The notes under the pieces were generated by a model. That model was not told where the DNA came from. It saw only the letters and a program-made list of their open reading frames with translations, and did not search any database. This document shows positions 15,401 to 21,189 of a stretch of 21,189 nt of DNA, piece after piece; within the stretch, counting starts at the first letter, position 1, and each line of letters opens with the position of its first letter. The position numbers and the translations under genes were made by a program. The DNA is taken from NCBI GenBank assembly GCA_964636665.1, contig CAZWVT010000032.1:1-21189 (forward strand), given 5' to 3'. This stretch comes from JAAYLC01 sp964636665. GTDB taxonomy: Bacteria; Bacteroidota; Bacteroidia; Flavobacteriales; Flavobacteriaceae.

Positions 15401-18400
15401 CATTGGGATTGGCTCTGTAATAAGCTAAGGTTTTGGTCTTTACTTCCTGCAATTGTTTTAAAGGAAGGTTCAACCGATTGGCCAAAGGCCATATTTCTTC
15501 CGGATCAGTAGTTCCGAAAGTTGTGGGATCTAACGGAATCTGAATCTCATAATAGTTGTTTGTCAAATCATTTCCGATACGCATAAATGCATACAGTTCG
15601 CCATTTGACAATGCTGTTTGATTGACGAGTGACTCTGCGTGAATAAACATTTCGAGGTTTTTGTATTGACGCATGTCAACACTGAAATTTTTATAAACAC
15701 CACGTCCGTCATTGGGTTTTAATCCACATACTTTTAAAGACAGCGATTGTTCGTTTTGACGAATGATATTGTTGTTGTTATTCAATCGTTCTCTGTCCAA
15801 GCCGGGAGGCATGCGATAGGGTATCGGCTGACGATTTTCATTTTCTTCGATGCTTACGGAGCCTACTTCAAAAAGCGTGTCGCTATTTGCAGGATCTTCT
15901 TGTGTTACGTCATTAAGCGTTCGTTGGTAACGTCTGAAATCTCCGCGAACCAAGTCTAAAGTTCCAAAACGGATGACCGTATTTTGTGAAAATTGAGACA
16001 AATACATTCTCATAAAACGAATGGAACGATAATCGGATATTCCACCGATGGCTTTATCCGGATCACTGATTGGAACGCGAAACTGTACCCACCGAACGGG
16101 GATTGTATTGTTATCGGGCGTGGTTATTTCCAAAGTTTTAACATCCACGACATACTTGTTATTATCTGTATCCAATTGCCCATTTACCTGCTGAAAAGGA
16201 ACGTTGTATTCATAATAACTGTTGATGGTATTCATCGTATTGTCCCGATTGATGTCTTCCACATCGGGCAAGGTTGTGCTTCCGCGGTTGGTGTCTCCTA
16301 CTTCCACAGGAGAGTTTCCTTCCGTTCCGTTATAGCGAAGATAGCGTTGCAAAATATCGCCTTCTGCTTGTAAGAAATATTGGTAATCATCATTTGCCGG
16401 GTCATCAAAATGTGCAAAATCCGGAAACTTTGCCCTTTCCTGTGCATTGTTTAATCCGTCCAATCCAATATCCTGATTGGCGCGTTCCTGCCCATCAGTA
16501 TTAAATGTATAAACCAAGGATTGATTGCTCGGCACTTTCCCCCATTGGGTTGAAATGGTATTGGCATCCGAACCGTCTATCGGCAATCCGTTTTCATATT
16601 GTTTTCTGCCGTCTTTCAGTACATCTTCGGAAATATTCCCGAGATTAAAATTTAAATATCCTCCGGGATTGTTGGCATTTTCATCATAAATAAAAGGATC
16701 CATTACCCAAAATTGAATGTATTCCACATTCAGACGTTCAAAATCCGTCGTGCTGATGGCTCGTGAAATTCCCCCAAAATTCTGCTCCGGATTCGGCAAT
16801 GTATTCGTCGCTGCCGCAGCGGGATTAAAGTTGTACGGTCCTCTTCGCGAAGGATAATAAGCCAAATCCAATGAGAAAATCGCTTGCGACTGTCCTTGAA
16901 TAATGTCTTGCTCAGGAAATATTTCCTCTCGATAGATGCGTCGTGTAAAAGGATTGGACAAATGTTCATCAGTAATTCCGCTGGGGCGTTGTGAGCTGTA
17001 AAAAACCGGATCGATGCTGTACCACGACAAACCGGCTCTTTTATAATTATAGGATAAATCATCTGCTTCCCCGCCGAGGTTCACTTCAACAGGCGTACTC
17101 GATAAAAACCAATTTGTCGGATTGCTGATGTCATTTGACGTTTGAGACGATTCAAAATCATCGATATAAACGGTTGTTTTCCCGTCAAAATCTGAGCCTT
17201 TCGGACTTCCCGGCATCAGGTAAGCAAATTCTCCTCTTACGGACACATTGGATTCCACATCGGTATCAATATTGGGAAGCTTATTGACCAAACGCGTCAA
17301 AAAAGGAACTTCTGTAGAATAATTGGCGTTGATTCCAAAAATACTGTTGTTTACAGATTCTCCTCCATAAGACGATTTTTGGGTAATCGGTCGTTCATTT
17401 AAGTTTAAAAATGTTGCTCCCACCAAAAACTTGTCGGTAAATTGATGTTCGACGTTTAATCCTGTAAAACGGCGGGTTTGTTGTCCGAAGAGCATATTGT
17501 TTTCAGTCGTTACTGAAATTGGCGTATTGCTGTTTAGCAAGGATGGATCCAAAATTTGAACGCGCCCCATTTCATAATTTACGGTATAATCAATTCCTTC
17601 CACCAAGGTACGTCCTCCGGCAGTTACCACTACCGAACCTCGGGGAACGTTGAAAGCGCCAATCGGGATTCCATCGGCTCCGGTAGATTTATAACTTCCG
17701 ACCAATTGAAATTTATTTTTCTCACTTTCAAGTTGTTCAGCTTCCGTTTTGGTACTTCGGTATAAACTTCTGAAAACGTATTTGTTTTGATTCGCATTAT
17801 AGGTTTGCGGCATATCATAATGCGCAGGCGGCACACCATCTGTAGGTGTTTGGTTTAGCTTTTCAAATAAATGTTTTCCAAAAGGCTCAACGGTGGTAAA
17901 GATAATACGTCCGTTTTCAGGATCTATCGTAATTCCCGGCACATAATCAAAAAAACCGTCTCCGCCTTGTTGCGGGTCATTATTAAAATTCAAACGGTCT
18001 AAATGGAATACCTTAAGCAGAATTTCTTCTTTGACATCTTCCGGCAATGCGGCATAAGGATGTTGCGGTGTGCCTTGGGCTTCTTCAATATAATTTAATG
18101 GCGAAGGATCGTTGTAAAGGATGTTCATTTTAAAATCCTCGGCTTCAAGCTGGAAAGCCCCGATTGAATAAATGTTTTTCATCATCAGATTCCATATCGG
18201 TTGCCTGACGTTGGTGGTGCTGCTTTTCAGCATTTTCACCACTAAGTTTTGACCTTCATCCACCGGTTGTTGATCGTCTCCCGGGATTCCACCTCCGGGA
18301 ATTCCACCACCGGGGATTCCACCTCCCGGAATTCCGCCGCCGGGCATTCCTGTTCCCCCCGGATTGGGTTGTCTTCCGGCATCGACACCGTCACTGGAAA

Positions 18401-19814
18401 ACTCCCCTACTTGATAAACTCTTCCACCCACGGTAAACTGAAATGAAACAGCTAAAATTTCATCGTTATCCAAACGTTGGTTTAAGGAAATATAACCCAA
18501 TTTTGGATGCAATCGATATTCATTGGCATCCAACATCCGGGCATTTTCCAAGGTTACATAATCAATTCCGTCCCTGACCTGCATCCCCGTAAATCCTTGC
18601 CTGACCGTTGCCATATCGCGAATGGCGGGATTTAACAACGAAGGAACGCGTCCGTCAATTCCAAAGGGATTAAATCGGTTGTTGGCATTGTCGGGATACG
18701 CATTCGGACTGGCATTGATAAATCCTCCCGGAGGTGTCAACAAGCCGATATTTTTAGGATTCGCTTCTCCGATGTCTTGAAGAGCAACGATATTTCGGAT
18801 GTTATCCGTACGGTTGTTGCGATTGGTAATCCACACTTCCACACGCGTTACCTGAATGTTGCTGTTGACAAAAGGATATTGCTCCAAAGCGCGGTCGTAG
18901 TTGTCACGGAAATAATGCGACAAGAAGAAGTGGCGGTTTTCATCGTAATCCAAAGCGTACAACTCAAAATTTGTTACCGTTGCCCCACCTTCTGCCATTA
19001 CCGTAGTCGTTTCCGACTTTTGTTCCGAAAACACACCGGTAATGGTGGTTTTACCGAATTGCAATTCGGTTTTAACACCAAACAAACTTTGCGCTCCTTT
19101 TATCAGCGAACTGTTGAGCGGCATGCTCACATTTCCCACTTCAATTTTACGGATGATGTCGTCTTCGGTGGGTGTGTATTCCAATTTTATCTGATTCTGA
19201 AAATCAAAGGTGCTTTGAGTGTCGTAATTCGCCGTTACTTGTAGTCTGGTACCGACTTTTGCCAAGAGGCTCAAATTGATTCGCTGGTCGAAATCAAAAG
19301 TAAAACTGCTTCGGTTACGCGGTGAAAACTGTGGATTGTCTTGTTTTGTATAGAGAAAACCCAAGTCCATTTCCACCGAACCTTGCGGCAGTACTTCGAT
19401 GGTATTTCCACCGAAAACAGACTCAAAAAAGTTGGAGTTTACATAAAAAGTAGGCAATAAATTCTTTTGGTCATCGGCATTTTGTTTGCGTCCGTCGAGG
19501 GCGTCTATCTTTTCTTTAAAATAAGATTTAATTTCCTGTTCCTGAACCAGTTTTTGGTATTCTTCACGGGTGAGAATCACCGGATGTTCAATTCTAAAAT
19601 CCCCTAACTTACGGGTGTAAATATACCGGTCTGTAATGGGGTCATAGGTGTATAAATCTTCAATATTGGGCGGATCGGGAAATTTAATTCTGCCGGTAGA
19701 TGAACCTGTAGCGGTTGTATCCTGAGCAAATAATGAGATTCCAAAAAACAGAGATCCGACGAAAAATATATATTTTAAATAGCTTACGCTAATTCGGTTG
19801 GTATTTGATCTCAA
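12498..19814 (-). CDS. sprA: SprA, T9SS outer-membrane translocon and gliding protein
   Basis: SprA (Sov in Porphyromonas) is the giant beta-barrel channel through which the type IX secretion system exports adhesins and enzymes across the outer membrane; structural work showed a 36-stranded barrel. The 2438 residues match the family size. Residues 1-30 are a signal peptide ending SLFAQ. FESVFGGNTIEVLPQGSVEM follows near residue 132; YIDDFESSQTSNDI near 885 and CGEVWFNELRMTELENKGGW near 1530 are recognised family stretches, and the protein ends in LRYNFGN, a beta-signal-like end. Two low-complexity insertions stand out: four PGGGI units (about 491-510) and a Gly/Gln/Ser-rich block (about 1935-1986). 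The start is a TTG at 19814, 4 bases after the ruvA stop; a stop codon lies a few codons upstream and no in-frame ATG precedes the signal peptide. Confidence 0.97.
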   Translation of the reverse strand: MRSNTNRISVSYLKYIFFVGSLFFGISLFAQDTTATGSSTGRIKFPDPPNIEDLYTYDPITDRYIYTRKLGDFRIEHPVILTREEYQKLVQEQEIKSYFKEKIDALDGRKQNADDQKNLLPTFYVNSNFFESVFGGNTIEVLPQGSVEMDLGFLYTKQDNPQFSPRNRSSFTFDFDQRINLSLLAKVGTRLQVTANYDTQSTFDFQNQIKLEYTPTEDDIIRKIEVGNVSMPLNSSLIKGAQSLFGVKTELQFGKTTITGVFSEQKSETTTVMAEGGATVTNFELYALDYDENRHFFLSHYFRDNYDRALEQYPFVNSNIQVTRVEVWITNRNNRTDNIRNIVALQDIGEANPKNIGLLTPPGGFINASPNAYPDNANNRFNPFGIDGRVPSLLNPAIRDMATVRQGFTGMQVRDGIDYVTLENARMLDANEYRLHPKLGYISLNQRLDNDEILAVSFQFTVGGRVYQVGEFSSDGVDAGRQPNPGGTGMPGGGIPGGGIPGGGIPGGGIPGDDQQPVDEGQNLVVKMLKSSTTNVRQPIWNLMMKNIYSIGAFQLEAEDFKMNILYNDPSPLNYIEEAQGTPQHPYAALPEDVKEEILLKVFHLDRLNFNNDPQQGGDGFFDYVPGITIDPENGRIIFTTVEPFGKHLFEKLNQTPTDGVPPAHYDMPQTYNANQNKYVFRSLYRSTKTEAEQLESEKNKFQLVGSYKSTGADGIPIGAFNVPRGSVVVTAGGRTLVEGIDYTVNYEMGRVQILDPSLLNSNTPISVTTENNMLFGQQTRRFTGLNVEHQFTDKFLVGATFLNLNERPITQKSSYGGESVNNSIFGINANYSTEVPFLTRLVNKLPNIDTDVESNVSVRGEFAYLMPGSPKGSDFDGKTTVYIDDFESSQTSNDISNPTNWFLSSTPVEVNLGGEADDLSYNYKRAGLSWYSIDPVFYSSQRPSGITDEHLSNPFTRRIYREEIFPEQDIIQGQSQAIFSLDLAYYPSRRGPYNFNPAAAATNTLPNPEQNFGGISRAISTTDFERLNVEYIQFWVMDPFIYDENANNPGGYLNFNLGNISEDVLKDGRKQYENGLPIDGSDANTISTQWGKVPSNQSLVYTFNTDGQERANQDIGLDGLNNAQERAKFPDFAHFDDPANDDYQYFLQAEGDILQRYLRYNGTEGNSPVEVGDTNRGSTTLPDVEDINRDNTMNTINSYYEYNVPFQQVNGQLDTDNNKYVVDVKTLEITTPDNNTIPVRWVQFRVPISDPDKAIGGISDYRSIRFMRMYLSQFSQNTVIRFGTLDLVRGDFRRYQRTLNDVTQEDPANSDTLFEVGSVSIEENENRQPIPYRMPPGLDRERLNNNNNIIRQNEQSLSLKVCGLKPNDGRGVYKNFSVDMRQYKNLEMFIHAESLVNQTALSNGELYAFMRIGNDLTNNYYEIQIPLDPTTFGTTDPEEIWPLANRLNLPLKQLQEVKTKTLAYYRANPNADRGEVHFFDQEELEGGVPGGSNPLRIGIKGNPSYGNVRTIMLGVKNPTSHNLCGEVWFNELRMTELENKGGWAAIVNVDANMADFATVSATGSMSTIGFGSLEQGPNQRSLEDQQQYDVVTNLNLGQLLPQNWGVQLPFNYGRSEELITPKYDPQYQDIELQSRLDNATSEEDRERIKSQSIDYTRRQSINFIGVRKEKTGGGKSRIYDVENLTASFSYNQTDHHNYEVEESMEQSVNVGATYNYNFEAKPFEPFKNNDSIFRGRYWQFMKDLNINYLPTNVSVMSNIIRQYNEQKFRDVDLLQGNIGLPTLYQRNYLFDWQYTINYNITQSLRLNFVSANNRIVNNYLDEEGMVDNTVGVWDDFFNVGVPNLLTQNLQVNYDLPFNKFPFLRFIRSTYSYTGNFQWQKSSDQYSNLTVELSDGSTETYNLGNSVQNGSTHQLNSSLDMRAFYRYIGLTKITPASKGQRSGTQQRGDDGGQGGGDAGQQNTLTSTSQSMSMRGGADAGSGSAQLTTGDKAANLLIDLATTLKRVQFNYQETSGIYLPGYLPSVGFIGTLRPSPGFVFGSQVDVREMAARNGWLTIYPEFNEQYTELQSRQFDIQANLEPIKGLTIDLTGSRTYSENYAENYLVHDGRYQSLTPNLFGNFNISTILIKTAFRGSSQYSSQTFDDFRDNRLVIANRLAAEYYGDGVIPRTEDGFPVGFGKTNQDVLLPAFLAAYRGSDASSEKTGMFRDIPLPNWDIKFTGLMEIEWFKQNFRRFSINHGYRSAYTLSQFQSNLDYNFNEPNAVDQAGNFKPQVLLTNVNLTEQFSPLVKLDFEMMNSVSISAEVRKDRALSLSFANNLLTEIKGEEYIIGLGYRIQDIRIGTNIGGTQSVLSSDLNIKLDLSMRENETIIRYLDMANSQTTAGQTIYGALLSADYALTRNFTIIFYYDHIFSEYAISTAFPQTNIRSGFTLRYNFGN
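18285..18344 (-). repeat. Coding minisatellite: four 15-base units in sprA
   Basis: Four tandem 15-base units, each encoding Pro-Gly-Gly-Gly-Ile with synonymous changes at third positions, lie exactly in frame. They are bounded by GTGM on one side and PGDDQQP on the other, inside an otherwise variable segment of SprA. Unit number could vary between strains without breaking the frame. Confidence 0.9.
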
Positions 19815-19818
19815 AATG

Positions 19819-20397
19819 TTATAATCTTTTTAGCGCTAATTTAATAATCGTTTCCACTGTGGCGTCAGGCTTTTCTTTGATAATACCATCGCATATTTGT
19901 TCTGCTTTTTTACGAACAAACCCAAGTGTTTCCAATGCAGATAACGCTTCATTTTTATTTGTATTGTTTTGCGGAATAGAAATCGCAACATCAGAAATTT
20001 TAAGGATTTTATCTTTTAAGTCCAAGAGTACGCGTTGGGCGGTCTTCACTCCGATTCCCTTAACCGATTTGATGGTTTTTACGTCATCAGACGCAATGGC
20101 CTCCATCACTTGCTCGGGCGTCAGGGAAGAGAGCATAGTTCTCGCCGTCATCGGTCCCACGCCTGAAACAGTAATCAACAAACGGAAAATATCCCGCTCG
20201 GCAACCGTCGAAAAACCATACAAGGTATGCGCATCGTCACGAATGATTAAATGCGTAAACAATTTAACCGATTCCGTATCGGGAAGCTGCGCATAAGTAT
20301 TTAATGAAATATTAAGCAGGTACCCAACCCCGTTACAATCCACCACCACTTCTGTCGGATTTTTCGCTACCAAGCGTCCTTGAATATGACTAATCAT
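19819..20397 (-). CDS. ruvA: Holliday junction branch migration protein RuvA
   Basis: RuvA binds four-way DNA junctions as a tetramer and loads the RuvB motor for branch migration in recombination and repair. The 192 residues fit the family. Domain I is an OB fold starting MISHIQGRLV; domain II holds two helix-hairpin-helix motifs, LITVSGVGPMTARTML (74-89) and IKSVKGIGVKTAQRVLLDLK (109-128); an acidic, Asn-rich linker (about 137-150) leads to domain III (ALSALETLGFVRKKAEQICD onward) that contacts RuvB. The ATG at 20397 is served by a promoter at 20449-20421. It is the first gene of the unit with sprA, whose start is only 4 bases past its stop. No ruvB or ruvC is in the window. Confidence 0.97.
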   Translation of the reverse strand: MISHIQGRLVAKNPTEVVVDCNGVGYLLNISLNTYAQLPDTESVKLFTHLIIRDDAHTLYGFSTVAERDIFRLLITVSGVGPMTARTMLSSLTPEQVMEAIASDDVKTIKSVKGIGVKTAQRVLLDLKDKILKISDVAISIPQNNTNKNEALSALETLGFVRKKAEQICDGIIKEKPDATVETIIKLALKRL

Positions 20398-20420
20398 TTG
20401 TTAACAAAGATTTAAGGGTT

Positions 20421-20449
20421 CAAAGATACTATTTTTATTGTTCAGGCAA
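20421..20449 (-). promoter_or_regulatory. Bacteroidota-type promoter of ruvA-sprA
   Basis: TTG (20449-20447), an 18-base spacer and TATCTTTG (20428-20421) on the minus strand match the -33/-7 pattern, with a -7 box identical to that of ctaB. The leader before the ruvA ATG would be about 16 bases. Confidence 0.65.
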
Positions 20450-20460
20450 TCTTAGCGGGT

Positions 20461-20551
20461 TAAAAAAGGAAGGGGGATTGTTGGTTTTGGTTTAAGAGTT
20501 TTTAGCGTTATGTTTTATGAGTTGTGATGTTTGGGAGTTTTTAAAGTTATA
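20461..20551. other. C-depleted intergenic tract with a 17-base imperfect direct repeat
   Basis: The plus strand of this stretch is almost free of C and made of G, T and A. It holds two related 17-base copies, GAGTTTTTAGCGTTATG (20496-20512) and GAGTTTTTAAAGTTATA (20535-20551), 39 bases apart. GG runs at 20468-20490 could form at best a two-layer quadruplex. No ORF or RNA family is recognised. It separates the core ruvA unit from the restriction gene. Confidence 0.5.
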
Positions 20552-20584
20552 CTTTGATTTATCGCACAATCACGTATCCATAAC

Positions 20585-20612
20585 AAAACAAGTAATCAAT
20601 TCAACTTGTTTT
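20585..20612 (-). terminator. Possible terminator after hsdR
   Basis: AAAACAAGT (20585-20593) and ACTTGTTTT (20604-20612) form a perfect 9-base stem around a 10-base loop. It lies about 42 bases after the hsdR stop. The stem is AT-rich and the T-run is inside it, so termination would be weak; being symmetric it could work in both directions. Confidence 0.45.
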
Positions 20613-20653
20613 ACAACTAAGTAAAAACTAAAATATCTTTATCTTCCTTATAA

Positions 20654-21189
20654 TCAAGCAGATTTCTCTTTATAAAGATGTTCTTGAAATTCAATAAACA
20701 ACCTCCTAATGTCAGGAATTTCCCCTAATATTTCTGTTGCATCTTCAAGGGATTGGTACTTATTGGTCAATAGAATGGGGAGTTTCTCTTGGTCAAGTTC
20801 GTCAACGCCTATTTCGATGTATTTCTTCAAAACAAAAGTGACAAACTCCCTTTGTTTGTCGTTGAGCAATGCAAAGATTGTCGCCTCGGCGGCTTTGGCT
20901 CTGGCTTCTCTTGTCATAGCGATATAATCGCCATTAAAGACATATTCCAACACATCATATAAATCGCTTTTTTCCATATCGATTAACTTCTGCAATATCA
21001 ATAAATCGCTCTTGGGAAAGCCTGCTGCATCCAAGTTTTCCAACAAAGTTTTACGAGTCATCGGATTGCTCCACAATTTCCGCAATTCATCTTCGTCTTT
21101 AAATAGCTTTGGCAGTTCGCCAAACAAATTGTTCAAAAACTCTTCTGCCGAGATTGGTCTGCCGTCCGCACTCCAAAAGGAAGTAGAAA
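20654..21189 (-). CDS. hsdR: Type I restriction enzyme R subunit, C-terminal part (5' end outside window)
   Basis: Only the last 177 or so codons are present. The reading frame is open to the right edge: upstream of the apparent TTG at 21136 it reads FWSADGRPISAEEFLNN with no stop, so that TTG is internal. The sequence matches the C-terminal helical domain of EcoEI-type HsdR (ISAEEFLNNLFGELPKLF, LRKLWSNPMTRKTLLENLDA, LIDMEKSDLYDVLEYVFNGD, then MTREARAKAA). This domain attaches the motor-nuclease subunit to the HsdM/HsdS methyltransferase; the helicase and nuclease domains, and hsdM and hsdS, must be sought beyond the edge. It ends in ...HLYKEKSA with a TGA. It is the one clearly accessory gene in the window. 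Confidence 0.85.
   Translation of the reverse strand, partial: STSFWSADGRPISAEEFLNNLFGELPKLFKDEDELRKLWSNPMTRKTLLENLDAAGFPKSDLLILQKLIDMEKSDLYDVLEYVFNGDYIAMTREARAKAAEATIFALLNDKQREFVTFVLKKYIEIGVDELDQEKLPILLTNKYQSLEDATEILGEIPDIRRLFIEFQEHLYKEKSA

Noticed and set aside
18777..19244. 155-codon plus-strand ORF opposite sprA
   Set aside because: Shadow of a long real gene; codon use and composition look like antisense translation.
19805..20296. 163-codon plus-strand ORF opposite ruvA
   Set aside because: It mirrors RuvA, whose domains are intact on the minus strand; the translation resembles no family.
20468..20490. G-quadruplex in the spacer upstream of ruvA
   Set aside because: Only two-base G runs are available for a fourfold motif, so it would be weak; it reflects the C-poor composition of the tract.
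21083..21136. Start of a free-standing small gene at the TTG at 21136
   Set aside because: The frame continues without a stop to the window edge and the upstream residues fit the HsdR family, so this is an internal codon.

Overview
The window reads as chromosomal DNA of a member of the Bacteroidota, most likely a gliding or T9SS-bearing member of the Flavobacteriales. Four things support this: a full-length SprA (T9SS outer-membrane translocon), a RemB-like outer-membrane protein, AT-rich DNA, and promoters of the Bacteroidota type (TTTG, a spacer of about 20 bases, then TAnnTTTG) instead of sigma70 boxes. Every gene lies on the minus strand, so transcription runs from high to low coordinates. 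Apart from the right-hand edge, the content looks like conserved core genome.

Layout in the direction of transcription. (1) 21189-20654: the 3' end of a type I restriction gene hsdR, cut by the window edge, followed by a weak hairpin and a C-poor spacer. (2) 20449-10866: a promoter, ruvA, sprA (2438 codons, TTG start), gcvH, vanZ-like, tonB, then a strong hairpin terminator. (3) 10803-8658: a remB-like gene on its own, with a weak candidate promoter. (4) 8633-5573: a near-consensus promoter, ctaB (heme O synthase), two cytochrome oxidase subunit III genes, a subunit IV-type gene, then a strong intrinsic terminator. (5) 5552 to the left edge: a near-consensus promoter, a cysteine-free SCO paralogue, SCO1, a DUF420 membrane protein, a 78-residue CxxC membrane protein, a TolC-family outer-membrane protein, a MacA/HlyD-like adaptor and tsaB (3' end outside the window).

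Functional reading. Blocks 4 and 5 together hold the heme synthase, copper delivery and small-subunit genes for an aa3/caa3-type oxidase whose catalytic subunits I and II are not in the window. Block 2 joins a Holliday-junction protein, the T9SS channel, a glycine-cleavage carrier and a TonB. The neighbouring RemB-like barrel carries an N-terminal domain matching the C-terminal domain of that TonB, including its paired cysteines.

I found no CRISPR array, tRNA, rRNA, insertion sequence or complete defence system, and no clear evidence of an entirely new multi-gene system. The best leads are the TonB-domain/barrel fusion, the SCO paralogue lacking all copper ligands, the CxxC mini-protein, the large loop insertion in one subunit III, and two low-complexity insertions in SprA.
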